Shown piece by piece: positions 1 to 10,689 of a DNA stretch of 64,000 bases. The DNA comes from Gorsachius magnificus (lineage: Eukaryota > Chordata > Aves > Pelecaniformes > Ardeidae), in the NCBI GenBank assembly GCA_034008185.1, contig CM067105.1:1860001-1924000 (forward strand). Reading direction: 5' to 3'. Position 1 is the stretch's first letter; each line of letters opens with the position of its first letter. Position numbers and translations under genes: made by a program. The notes beneath the pieces are model-generated. The model did not search any database and was not told the origin of the DNA. It saw only the letters and a list, made by a program, of their open reading frames with translations.

Positions 1-124
1 CTCATTTTAGAGAGATACCACAGGAATAAAATAATGGAATTAAAGAAGGCTAAACCCTAACAAATAGGGTAATCTTCCTCAGGAAGAAAAAGGAGCTAAA
101 TGAGCTCTTTGACCTTTCGCTTAC

Positions 125-502
125 CGTTTGAATCTCTGTCTTCAGAACCTTCTGCTCTTGGGGAGTCTGGCATTTCACTCTCCATTCTTAGGTCTGGACG
201 TTCAGGAAATGTGAAAATCATCTTTTCAGGAGGATATTTAGCCACAAAGATAAAAGTCTCATCTTCTGTCCCATTTTTCTGTCCTTCTGGAAGTATATTT
301 TCACTTGCTTCCCTAAAAGAACCCTGTGTGGACTCATCTTCAGTGCAATCTATGTTACAGACATGTTCTGGAGACTCTTCATCACTCTCTACTTCATTTT
401 GGTCTTCTGGAACTTTACTCCCTTTATTGAACTGAAAATTCCTCCTCTTTTTTGCAGTACCTGGAGACCCTCTGTTCCTCCTACGTTTCCTTTTTGACAT
501 AT
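125..502 (-). CDS. ATAD2: ATAD2 exon, acidic C-terminal region
   Basis: 378 bp open exon. The acceptor TTGTAG is at 503-508 and the donor GTAAGC at 119-124. It begins MSKRKRRRNRGSPGTAKKRR, a basic nuclear-localisation-like patch, then is rich in Asp, Glu and Ser. It is the weakly conserved spacer between the ATAD2 bromodomain and C-terminus. There are no stops. The last exons would lie left of position 1. Confidence 0.7.
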
Positions 503-1683
503 CTACAAAGCGATATCAGAAAAAGTAATCCAAAACTACCCAAACAGTTCTGCTTCAAAAGTCATCATCCTCATCTTACTTGACTTACAAGAAAAATTAT
601 CAAAGGAGCTCAAGTACCATTGTCTGTCTCCCTACATACGTCGAGAGAAAGAGCTGTAAGTTAATGAGGTCCATTTGCTATTAGATGTTTAAAAGCCAGC
701 TACAGAATTTCCTTCACAAAACCATCAGCTTCAAGATTTTATGAGCAGAAAGATCTTATTTTAGATAGAAAGGATTACTGCAAAGCAAGGTTATGAGGTG
801 AAGTCGCTTACTGTCTTATCACACGGACTAATAGAGATGAACAACAGAAAAGCATTTGGAGACGAGCCCTTCTTCAAACCTGTTATAAAGCCGTAAACTT
901 CAAAAGCGAAACACACGTCAGGCAGAGTTAGATACAATTTTAAGGAAGTATTTGCTGGAGAAAAAATTGGCTGTAAAGACTTATACCTCATATCCTTTCT
1001 GATTCAGTTAGCCTTGTTTGAAACAAACTTTGCATTTTTGCCTTCCGGAAAACCCCACCATTCTTTGCATTTGTGGAGTCCTGCACAAAGCAGATGGGTG
1101 AAGTCAACAGCAAAATCCCCGGTCATGCCGGTGAGACCAGGAAACTTCACACCATGTCACGCATTTTAACTGAGAGGCCCAAGTCCCTTTGTCATTTTAC
1201 GTCCTTTGCACAGGAAAAGTGAGGAAATAATGACCTTCCCTTTACATATCTAGTATTACCGCTCCCCTCTTTTTTTCCCCTTTCCTCCTTCAGCTGGAAA
1301 TCACAGTGAGAGGTGACACAGATTTCAGCATCTGAGGGTAGCGAAGGGAAAAATACAGTTTCATTTAACTAAAAACTAGTTGAGTATTCAGAAACTGCCA
1401 TGTACAACATTTTTGACTTCAAGAGGTAGAAATTCAAGAGGCATGAAATGTCAGCTGGACCATCAAGTCTTACAATGCAAACCAACCACTGTACTGGAAT
1501 TTCATCACCATATGGAATGAATGACCTCTGAATTTCTCTCACATTTTGAAGCTAATGAAAAAAATGCAATGCCTCTGGCATGAAGAACCAGACATCACAG
1601 AAACCTGTTGTGTCACAAGAACAGAGAAGGGATCAGTGACTTTGGCACCGTCTCCAAGAAAGTCTGACTAAAATGCAACTTGC

Positions 1684-1833
1684 CGTTAGAGCGGGGTGTG
1701 CTGCAATCGACAGGCGCTGCTGGCATCTTCTCTTTTTCATTACACACTGGGTCTGTTTTCTCACGCCCAGGAACAGAGTTCTGCTCTGGCACGACATGGT
1801 AGTAGGATGGAGCATACTTTGAAGGGGTACAGC
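1684..1833 (-). CDS. ATAD2: ATAD2 exon after the bromodomain, with GC donor
   Basis: 150 bp, phase 1 to phase 1. The acceptor AG is at 1834-1835. The translation begins CTPSKYAPSYYHVVPEQNS and ends CSTPRSN, typical of the segment after the ATAD2 bromodomain. The donor at 1678-1683 reads GCAAGT rather than GTAAGT, and it joins the next exon in frame, so a GC-AG intron is inferred. Confidence 0.7.
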
Positions 1834-1930
1834 CTTGCGATAAAGAACAGAGAGCAAAGCATTGGTGTCTTGCATTGGTGGTTACAAATACTAAGACAAG
1901 TCTTAAAATCCTTAGCGTTAACAAACATAC

Positions 1931-2053
1931 CTCTTGGCTTACGAGATTCTTTCATTTCTTCACAGCGTTGTTCAAAATCTTTCTTTATTTCTTCCCTCGC
2001 TATGGAGTACGCAGTATCTTCCAAACTACAAGCTCTGTGCCTAATGAGACGAC
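1931..2053 (-). CDS. ATAD2: ATAD2 exon, C-terminal bromodomain helix
   Basis: 123 bp, phase 1 to phase 1. Acceptor TTTCAG is at 2054-2059 and donor GTATGT at 1925-1930. The translation RLIRHRACSLEDTAYSIARE then FEQRCEEMKESRKPRG matches the last helix of the ATAD2 bromodomain. The exon is intact in itself but lacks its upstream partner. Confidence 0.75.
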
Positions 2054-2163
2054 CTGAAATGTTAAAAGTCAGAATCAAGTCCTTTCTCCCAGCCAGGGAA
2101 ATCCTTCCTTTTGATTACTTAGAATGATTTTGCTCTTTTCATCGGTAGGTTCTGAAAGGTTAC

Positions 2164-2225
2164 CTCAGTGAGTATTTTCAGTATTTTCAGCTGTGCCACA
2201 GGCAGCACTTCCAATGTCTGCCAAA
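2164..2225 (-). pseudogene. ATAD2: Remnant of the first ATAD2 bromodomain exon
   Basis: After an acceptor AG at 2226-2227 the frame continues from the previous exon as WQTLEVLPVA, the expected ATAD2 linker, then loses similarity (QLKILKILTE). A GTAACC at 2158-2163 could serve as donor; reading through it meets a TAA within about 20 codons. The rest of this exon and the next one, which carry the bromodomain ZA loop and first helices, are missing from the roughly 100 bp before 2053. Confidence 0.6.
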
Positions 2226-2371
2226 CTTAAATTAATCGGAAACTTTTAGTCAATTGATGGTACTCAAATACAAGCATATGAAAAATTACAGACAGAAGAC
2301 TACCACCACAGCAAATACTGTATCGCTATTAACTTACAGCTAGCAAAGTTTTATATGTAGAATATCCTCAC

Positions 2372-2504
2372 CTGCTTTGTTTTTTGATGCAGGAGGCTTA
2401 GCAGCCTGATTTAGCACTAAGTCCTCAAAAAACATTCTTCTTGCTTCATCATCAGGCAACTCGACTTTGAAAACTTCATCATCAGTCATAAACAATTCTT
2501 TTAC
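2372..2504 (-). CDS. ATAD2: ATAD2 exon, end of AAA+ region
   Basis: 133 bp, starting in phase 0 and ending in phase 1. The acceptor is CTTTAG at 2505-2510 and the donor GTGAGG at 2366-2371. The translation includes VELPDDEARRMFFEDLVLNQ then AAKPPASKNKA, the ATAD2 segment between the ATPase and the bromodomain. It is intact and follows 3734-3919 in frame. Confidence 0.75.
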
Positions 2505-3733
2505 CTAAAGCATGAGGAGAAAAGATATAAGGCCACACAAATTCATATTCTATTCCAAAAAGACGAGTGACTTCCTGAATTAAACTGAACAATCATCTGG
2601 ACAGATATTCATAGGTTAGCATGGCAAATCAAAACATCTTCTCTAAGGAACAGCTCTAGAGTTCAAGCTCAATGAAGGGACCATAGGATACAGTGATAAA
2701 GTGGTGACATTCACCACCTCCAAAACTGCTCATTTTGTATTGCCTTGCTGTCCTTTAGCTTGAATCTTTATGTCAGCTACAGAAGGAACAGGCAGGCTTC
2801 AAGAGACAAGTGAGGACTTTTTGGGGAAGGTGGTTTGTTTGTTTTGGTTGTTGTTTTGTTTTTTTAAATTCATTTAAATGAGGTGTCTGAATTGCATACT
2901 TCCAAGTTTTACTCAGTTTTTCAATCACTCCTACCAAAAGGTATGGAAGGAATTTCAATACTTATTTTAGAAGGAATTCATTAACAGTAGAACAAGTTAT
3001 GTAGAAACTTAAGCCCTCTCAACGCATTTGATGATAAACACATCTAGGTAACCACTCCCTTTCCCCCAGGAATTGAGAAAATAATCAGAGCAGCATATTC
3101 ACATTTTGAACGCTTTCCTTTAATGCACACTCTCAGGCCTCTAGAAAGCTCTTCCTGAATTGTGCTAAAGAATACAACTCCAAATGCATTTCCAAGTTAC
3201 TTAAAGAGAAGTTGGAACTTAGCTTTCTAATTTGTAAAGCTTTCACCTACAGGAAGAAAGAAATTGAAACTTTTAGGAAAGAATTTAAATTCAAATGACA
3301 TTCCATCATTAACAGTGCGACCAACATACTTTTTCAGTAAAAACACCTTCCACTTTTCAGTAAAAATGTTTTCAGTAAAAATATCTTTCTCCCATTTACA
3401 TTTCAAGCACTGCATATTCTTGACTAAGTACATCCATCACCATCCTGAAGTTGCTGGAATTATTGCCTGAAGTGAATTTTTACGCCTGTCTAATAAGCAC
3501 AAGAGTGTGAAGGGGGCAAAAGTTGAGCCAAAGTCAATCTCTTCATTCAGAAAACGCTGTAGACAAATGCTTTCAGCATTGTTTCACCGAAGCAAATGTC
3601 AAGAGACCTGGTTAGGGTGCCTGAGTAATAACAGTATGGATTTGCTTAAGAATGCCGAGTACTCCAATGCTTAAAGGATTTATAAACTAACAAGACATTG
3701 AAAAACAAGTAAGAAAAATATTGACAGAAATAC

Positions 3734-3919
3734 CTCTGTTGGGAGATGTGTGTAACACACTTCAGATGTTGCAAGCAGCAAAACTGGAGCAAATGCTGGA
3801 ATGTTCTGCAGCAGAGTCGTAAAAATGGCTTTCAGGGTAGGTCCAGCAGCCTCCCACCACAAATGGATATTTGGCACATAAATTACACTCAGTGCTGTTC
3901 TTTGAGCTTCTCCCATCAA
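3734..3919 (-). CDS. ATAD2: ATAD2 exon, second AAA+ region
   Basis: A 62-codon phase 0 exon. The acceptor AG lies at 3920-3921 and the donor GTATTT at 3728-3733. The translation contains SVIYVPNIHLWWE followed by TLLQNIPAFAPVLLLATSE, characteristic of the degenerate second ATPase module of ATAD2. There is no stop or frameshift. It is the most 5' exon of this gene that I could find here. Confidence 0.75.
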
Positions 3920-3921
3920 CT

Positions 3922-6415
3922 GGTAAAATGAAAGCTTGGATAAGAAACCTTCAACCATGTAGAAGAGACTAATAAATAGCTGTGTTATCGGTCAAATTAT
4001 CTTACAAAACAGGAGTACCTGAAGCCAAAACATCAAACCAAACACATAAAAGAACAACTCCTTAACAGTAAGGTAAAATTTTCACTTTGACTCAAAGACA
4101 GGCATTGCTTCGCAGACAGAAAACAGACCTGAACCCCTGCCTGATTTCAGAACTCCTTAGGTGTAAGAGAGCTCCTAAAGAGCCTCACAGCTCAACTGGT
4201 GTGGTGGTGAGCCTGAAAAAGCAAGACTAACCCTTCAGCAAGGTGCATGAGTCTGGGGAAATCGCTACACGGCTGCGACTGCACCGTTCTCAATTCAGAG
4301 CGGGCACACGTCCAAGTCAGCCTGGAGCACAGCCTGAACAAACAAAGACCTATGTGAAAAGATGAGGGCTGACGCTGTACAAGAAGCCTGCTCACAATTA
4401 ATAATTTCAAGTACCTTTTACAAGAGGTGACCAGTCTCCAGCCTGCCTGAATAGCTCACTCACTCACAGCCTCTCATCACCAAAGGACCAGGTGACGTGC
4501 TTTGGAAGACCACGAGCCATTGCCTACAGATGGTGCCTCCATCGCAGCAGAGGACTTGCATCTACCGCACGAGGGGAGTGGCGACAGTCCTTTCACATGA
4601 CAAATTTCTCCGTGCACCCTTTCAGATTACCAATACTCAGGGAGTTCTTGCCACAAGATGGGAAGCACGCGTGGTGTATCTGGGCAGTGACTAGACATGG
4701 CAGTTCTACGACTGCAGGTGCCACCATCGCATAACAAGAAAGGAATTGTTCCTCTTATGTGACAGCTTCTGCAGATGGAGGGCACCCCCCTCCTGGCCAT
4801 TCCATCCTGCCTTTCCTGAAAAGCCCCCATGCACAACTGCAACACCACCAGCAGTGTGAGCTGAACCACCACACCTCGCCACTTCATCCATCAATGTCAA
4901 AACTCTATGAAGGCACATAGGAGCCCAGTTCATCCTGTCTGTGCCCCAGGATGAGGGCATTGGTGCCTGTTTGGGCTGCAGCACCTCAGCTGTGGCACGG
5001 GGGCCAAGCTCAAGCTTGTCACAAGCAAACCTGGTAGCAAATGCCCAAGACCCCATGTGTGCAAATACTGTGCTTGAGAGCAGAGACATGCTGGAGGGGA
5101 TGGCAGATGGCAAATGAAGAAGAAATGAGGAACCCACAAGGACAGCAAACCCTGCTGTCCCCAAGGCCAGTGAAAAGCAGAGCTGGGCTATACGACCATG
5201 ACAGTTGTGGGCTTTGCTGCCTAGAGTGTCTCTGCTACCCCTGAGCATCTGTGATGGAGGTGAAGCTGATCTCCAGGAGGAAAAGGTACTGCTGAAAATG
5301 TCCTTGGCTTTGAATGTGATCCAGGAACACTGTGAAAACAATTAGACCCTTCCTTGATTGTATCATCATGGGGCTGAGCAAAGGACTCGTGAAAGAAGAA
5401 CCAACAGAGTTTGGGAGTAGCCAAATGATTGGAGACCCCAGTGGAATGGGTTTCCTATTCATAAACTGCTGTGTCAGCAGGATGCACTTGGGTCATCGCT
5501 GGCCTCACTGCAGTGGTGAGATTCAGTTGCTGGCCAAGAGAAACCAAATATCTCTGAGATGTCCTCTGGGCTTGTGCAAAGGCGCTGAAAGTGCCTGCAC
5601 TGCTGCCTGGGATGTCTGTCTCTGAGCAGGGATGGCTGTCCCTGCCAACCACATGCAAAAGTGCTGGAGAGCACTGGCATCTCATGGAGCACTACAGGCC
5701 TGTGTGTGACCACTGAGAAGCTGCCCAGAATTAGATTAAGCATTGTGGGGGTTTCCATGAGACAACTGCCATCACAAGGGATGGAGATCTAGGCAACACA
5801 GCTGATGGAGAAGAGGAAGAGAGGGACTCAGCTCCATTTGGTCAGCTGAATGCCTCTGTAGGCTGCTGTGGACAGAAGGAATAGGGAAGGGTTTGAGTGA
5901 TCCTAAATGTAAACATCTGCTGTCATTTGTGTCTCCAAAGGACTTCCCCACCAGGCTCCAAGGTGCTGCCCCCAGATTTGCCCTGTCTCTCAGCATTGCT
6001 CCATTAGAGCTTGCAGTCACCAGCATGAATCATGGACAAACTCTGGTGTAACCTTGAGTGTCACCAGGTGTTCCCACCCAAACAACTCCCTCCGTCTACA
6101 TGAATTAGCATGGGAGCTGAGAGAAACAACTCCCATGCAGGTGCCTATTTTGTGCGCATGTAAACTGACGCAAGAGGAATCCCACCTCCTGTGGGTTTGT
6201 GGCCTGCACGAGAGGAGCTGAGTCCTCTTCTAGCCCCAGGACTACAGGCCCACAATGAGATGCCTTGATTAACTCATCTGCATCCCTTACCTCAGCAGGG
6301 GTAAAGGAGATCACTCCCTGTAACTGTATGGGTGTTCTGCCTAATCATGTGACAAGGAAATGTGATTCTCATGCCCAATTCTGCCTTTAACAAGAGAAAT
6401 TATGTTGCAGGAAAT
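3922..6415. other. No gene recognised
   Basis: Open frames here are short and none resembled a known family. In particular, I saw no further ATAD2 exon on the minus strand and no OR sequence. The stretch runs from the ATAD2 fragment to the start of the first OR unit. Confidence 0.5.
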
Positions 6416-6772
6416 AAGTGTCTCTCCCCATCTAACTGAGGGAACATCAGGGATGACTTCAGCCTCTTTCACAGCAGGTTCCGCTGGAGTCCCAGGGACA
6501 CCTGGAGGGAGCCCCCAGGGGGCAGAGCTGCCTTAGGCTAGTCCTCTGCTGCTGAGCTGGGCTGGGCTCCTGGGATGGAGGGAGCAAGTGGGCAGCGCTG
6601 CTGAGAGACAGCTCTGCCCAGGAGCAGCTCCTCTGCAAAGCACAGCAGAGCAGAGGGCACTGCCTGCAGGCACCGAGGGGAGAGGAGCGAGGCAGAGAGA
6701 GATTAAAGGCAGTCTGGGGTGGGAGGATGCTGAGAGTTCACTCTGTGAGAAATCTTTGCAGCCCTTTATACA
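6416..6772 (+). promoter_or_regulatory. 5' noncoding block and leader exon of OR unit 1
   Basis: This block recurs upstream of three other OR copies (32330-32682 +, 57030-57400 +, 21950-22310 -). It contains the phrase CTGAGCTGGGCTGGGC and ends at a splice donor, GTAAGT at 6773-6778, at the same relative place as GTAAGT at 32683. It has no coding potential. I infer a 5' untranslated exon with its promoter, spliced to an acceptor just before the OR coding exon, as is usual for vertebrate OR genes. No transcription start site can be placed. Confidence 0.55.
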
Positions 6773-7520
6773 GTAAGTCTGAAACTGCAGGGCACGGAAT
6801 CTGGTTTTCCTGGAGGCTTCTCCTAGAGCTGGCTCATCCCACAGGGAGGAGAATTCTCACAGTTTCCCTAGTGTAGAGGAGGAGGATGTGTTCTTGAGCA
6901 AGGCTTCCCAGCTGCAGTGTCTGTGGGACGGGGAATGATGGTTTCTTTGTCTTGGGAATGACTCTAGGGGTGCAAAGCTGGGTGTGCGCTCAGTGCTGCC
7001 TAAGGCTGTCCTTCTGAGGAGGGTCCCTGCATCCCTGGGGATCACCCTGAGGGCATTTCCAAGGAGACTTTTCAAGAAGATGGTCAAAGTGGGGATTACT
7101 TTAGAGGGCAGGTTCTGTGCTTTGAGATTTGTCCTGTTGCTCAGCTGGGTTGCAAGTGGGAGAAGGGAATTTATTTTTCTGCTCTTGAGATGATGTGGAG
7201 ATCCCCATTTCTCTTGAGGACTTACCTGAGCTGCCCCTTACCCCCTGTACAGACAGATGCCCCCAGAGCAGTTCCCTGCTGCCAGGAGGTGTTTGCAGGG
7301 CAGAGCTGAGCACACAGGAACTGGGATGGGGCTCTCTTTCTGTGAGCACTGACAGGGAGGAGACTTGAGCACAGGCAAATGGTTCCTGTCAAAGACAGCT
7401 CCAGGCAGCAGAAACATTGTCAGAGAGGGAGATGGAGGAGATCCTAGAAACATGGTGGGAGGGGGGATTCGGGCACCTCCTTGCCATCCCCCTGCAGCCC
7501 TTTCCCTGGAGCAACTCCCT

Positions 7521-8321
7521 GGCCTCATCATCACCGCTGTAGCCTGTGACCACAGCCTCCACACCCCCATGTACTTCTTCCTCCTCAACCTCTCTCTTGT
7601 TGACCTGGGCTCCATCTCTTCCACTCTCCCCAGATCCATAGCTAATTCCCTCTGGTACACCAGGGCCATCTCTTATGCAGGATGTCCTGCCCAGCTCTTT
7701 TTCTTCTTTATGTCCGCAGAGTATTTTCTTCTCACTGTCATGGCCTATGACCGCTACATTGCCATCTGCAGACCCCTGCACTACGGGACCCTCCTGGGCA
7801 GCAGAGCTTGTGCTAAAATGGCAGCAGCTGCCTGGGGCAGTGGCTTTCTCCATGCTGTGCTGCACACAGCCAATACTTTTTCCATACCCCTCTGCCAGGG
7901 CAATACCATAGACCAGTTCTGTGAAATCCCCCAGATCCTCAAGCTCTCCTGCTCAGATTCCTACCTCAGGAAGATTTGGCTTCTTTTTTTTGGTGTTTGT
8001 ATTGTATTTTCCTGTTTTGTTTTCATTGTGCTGTCCTATGTGCAGATCTTTAGGGCTGTGCTGAGGATCCCCTCTGAGCAGGGACGGCACAATGCTATTT
8101 CCACGTGCCTCCCTCACCTGGCTGTCATCTCCCTGTTTAGCAGCACTGGAATATTTTCCTATCTGAAGCCACTCTCCATCTCCTTACCATCCCTAGATCT
8201 CCTGGTTGCAGTTCTGTACTCGGTGGTGCCTCCAGCAGTGAGTCCCCTCATCTACAGCAGGAGGAACCAGGATCTCAAGGAGGCCCTATGGAAACTGGCA
8301 CAATGGATGCTATTTCACTGA
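7521..8321 (+). pseudogene. Olfactory receptor, family 14-like, N-terminus replaced (OR unit 1)
   Basis: ORs are seven-transmembrane G-protein-coupled odorant receptors. From LIITAVAC the frame is open for 267 codons and shows TM2 (PMYFFLLNLSL), the TM3 motif MAYDRYIAICRPLHYGTLL, TM5-TM6 (CFVFIVLSYVQIF, KAFS-type region as HNAISTCLPHLAV) and TM7 (PPAVSPLIYS). About 40 residues, including the extracellular N-terminus and TM1, are absent. The frame instead runs back through 7365 into sequence that matches the intron of the other units near 33380-33430, so a deletion has fused intron to TM2. One residue is also missing in DQFCEIPQIL (DQFFCEIPQIL in the unit 2 and unit 3 copies). A 318-codon chimeric frame from 7365 is open but is unlikely to give a working receptor. 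Confidence 0.85.
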
Positions 8322-9670
8322 AAATAATTTGTCTCTGAAAATTTCCTGGAGTTTATTCTAGGCCACAAAACTGTATTTTCTTGGTTGATAATCCTTCTTA
8401 TATATAATTTTCTACTTTTTTACTCCTTCTTTTGAGGTTTGATCCTGTTGTGGCTGACCCTTGTCAAATGTGGCCTCTCAGATAGCAGCTCTTCTATAAA
8501 AGGGCATCACCCAGGTGTAGTGCCTGGATGCTGGGCTCTTCCCACAAACCTCATGATTATAAAACGTCCAAAGATTGGTCTTTAAAGAGTCTGTTCTTCT
8601 TGGTTTTCCCTTTGTTTTGGTAAGCTCATGTACCTTTGGTTCATTGGTAAAGTTCTGGTTTTAAAGGCTCTCTTCATAAGGAGATGATAAGTGAACTCCC
8701 CATTACCTCCTCGGCAGCTCACCTATTCAGGACTATGGCGTATAGCAGCTTGATGAATTTGGAGGGGTAGGAGACATGGGACTCACCAGTGCCCTGGGGT
8801 TGAATGAGTGGAGACACACAAGCTGAAACATCCTCAAAATGGAAGTCCCCCAAAAGGAAAGCACTAGATTGAAGTATGTAAAAAAGAAGTTTCGTGGGAG
8901 TCTGTGAGGAATTGGCAGGCAGAGGGAGGGGAGACTGGAGAGATGCAGGAGCTGCCTGAGGATCCCCAGGGTAAAAACTCTGATGCTGTCATGGGGAGTG
9001 GGGCTGGTGGGAGCAGAGGAGGGAGAAAATACAGTTGGGGTTGGGGATAACCTACAGTCTAAATTCAGAAGAGCCAGGGAGTGAGTACCCTCTGTTCCTT
9101 AACTCCTTTAGGGCCAGCACCAGCCCTGGGGCTGATGGGGACGCTGCCTTCCCTCCCTTCTCCCAAAATTTGCTGTGCCCTTCCGAGGGGCTGGGGCTGT
9201 GGGGTTAGTGCCCAGAGCTCTGCAGCACCCTGTGGTGGGCACAGCAGTGGGGACAGCCCAGGCTGGGATGTGCTGGGGAGAGAGCTGCTGTGCCCTTCAG
9301 ACTGGGCTGCTTTACTGGGCTGGGCAGGGAGAGGGCAGGAGAGGTAGGGAGAGCTGCGGGGGGCGGTTGTCTGGGATGGGCTGGGAAGAGCCTGGGCGAG
9401 AAAAACAGTGTAGAGCTAAGATGAGTGAGAACTGATGCATGTTCACCCTTATCCTCCTCTGGGGTTCACAGATACCCAACTCCACTGCCATTATTAATAA
9501 AAAGAAAACTATTTCCTATTGACCTTCATTACACACCAAGCTCTTGCCACGGTTGCTCTCTCAGCCAAGCTCTTTCTCAGACAGCTCCAGCTCGATCAGG
9601 TATTCATGGGCTTATCCCTCCACATATTGCAAGAAGGCATTGATTGAGATCCTACCAGCTGACCTGGGTC
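8322..9670 (+). repeat. 3' flank of OR unit 1, shared with OR unit 5
   Basis: No gene is seen. Segments such as AGATAGCAGCTCTTC near 8480 and a block at 9470-9650 recur after OR unit 5 (59790-60310), and in inverted form at 17690-17835. The OR duplication unit therefore includes one or more kilobases downstream of the coding exon. Confidence 0.5.
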
Positions 9671-9674
9671 CTTG

Positions 9675-10116
9675 CTCCAGTGTTTGGCTCTGAGGGATTT
9701 CTCAAAACCCCAGCTCTCTCAGACTCTCCTTCTGCATAATGTGCTCCAGGCCCCAACCATCCTTCTGGCCTTGGCAGGACTCACTCCAGTCTCTCAGGGT
9801 GTTTCTTGTGCTGGGAAGCCCATACTGGCCACAGCAGTCCTGATGTGGTCCTGTGGTGTGTTAACCATGTCCAGCAGCCTGACAACCACTCAGCTGCTCA
9901 TGCACTCTCCTGACTCAACAGGACAGAGGGAGAAAATAAATCAGAAAACTCATGGGTCAAGATAAAGACAGGGAGATCACTTATCAATTTTTGTCAGCTG
10001 AGGCAAGGTCAACTAGAGGATGCTTCTTGGGACCTTGTCTAGGTGGGTTTAGAATATCTTCATGGATCGACACTCCACAACCTCTCCAGGCAACCTGTTC
10101 CATTGACTGACCACCC
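9675..10116 (-). mobile_element. Old CR1 LINE fragments with an LTR scrap
   Basis: 9675-9900 and 10035-10116 read as complement of CR1 3' coding sequence, but in the wrong order for one element, so at least two insertions are present. Between them, about 9920-10005, is a short piece resembling the LTR at 35840-36850. All are degraded; boundaries are approximate. Confidence 0.5.
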
Positions 10117-10669
10117 TGTCGTGGTTTAACCCGGCTGGCAACTAAACACCACGCAGCCGCTCGCTCACTCCCCCCGCCCCCTCAGTGGGATGGGGGAGAG
10201 AATCGGGAAGGGGAAAAAGGTTAGAGCCGAGGGCTGAGATAAAGACAGTTTAATAAGAGAAAATAATAATAATAGTAATAATGAGAATGATAACAAAATA
10301 TACAGAATATACGAAATGAATGATGCACAATGCAATTGCTCACCACCCGCCGACCGATGCCCAGCCCGTCCCGAGCAGCAATCAGTACCCGAGTGACCGA
10401 CCGACCCACCAACCCCCCCGAGCATGACGTTATATGGTATGGAATAGCTCTTTGGACAGTTTGGGTCCTAGCTGTGCTGTACTCCCAGCTTGTTATGCAC
10501 CTGGCCGAGCAGGAGAAGCTCAAAAAGTCCTTGAGCAGTCTGAGCACTGCTTGGCAACAACTAAAAACATCAGCGTGTTATCAACATTCTTCTAGTACTA
10601 AATCCAAAGCACAGCACTATGCTAGCTTCTGTGAAGAAAATTAACTCTATCCCAGCCGAAACCAGGACA
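10117..10669 (-). mobile_element. Solo endogenous-retrovirus LTR with 5-bp target duplication
   Basis: A 553-bp element starting TGTCGTGG and ending CCAGGACA on the plus strand, flanked on both sides by CACCC (10112-10116 and 10670-10674). Read on the minus strand it starts TGTCCTGGTTTCGGC, the same family as the + copy at 31838 and the copies at 55869 and 60861. The 5-bp duplication and lack of attached internal sequence indicate a solo LTR left by recombination. Confidence 0.85.
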
Positions 10670-10689
10670 CACCCTCATGATACATTCAC

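Larger units (their letters stand above)
125..3919 (-). pseudogene. ATAD2: ATAD2 3' part (AAA+ ATPase/bromodomain protein), internally deleted
   Basis: ATAD2 is a nuclear AAA+ ATPase with a bromodomain that binds acetylated histones and acts as a chromatin coregulator. On the minus strand the window shows six successive exon pieces: 3734-3919 (ATPase region, residues IHLWWE and FAPVLLLATSE), 2372-2504, a remnant at 2164-2225, then 1931-2053 (last bromodomain helix, LIRHRAC), 1684-1833 and 125-502 (acidic, basic-patch tail). The first two exons join in frame to the remnant, and the last three join in frame to one another. The remnant keeps only the start of the bromodomain linker (LEVLPVA) and cannot join 1931-2053 in frame. 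About 100 residues holding most of the bromodomain are absent. No earlier ATAD2 exon was recognised between 3920 and 6400, and the C-terminal exons would lie left of the window. I infer a truncated, internally deleted duplicate; a misassembled true gene is the alternative. Confidence 0.72.

Noticed and set aside
4627..5341. Minus-strand frames upstream of the ATAD2 piece, checked as missing ATAD2 exons
   Set aside because: The translation shows no AAA+ motif (no Walker A or B) and no similarity to the expected ATAD2 segment.
10221..10644. Open frames of about 100 codons repeated at 10.2-10.6 and 55.9-56.2 kb
   Set aside because: Both lie within copies of the same LTR; the repetition reflects the element, not a gene family.
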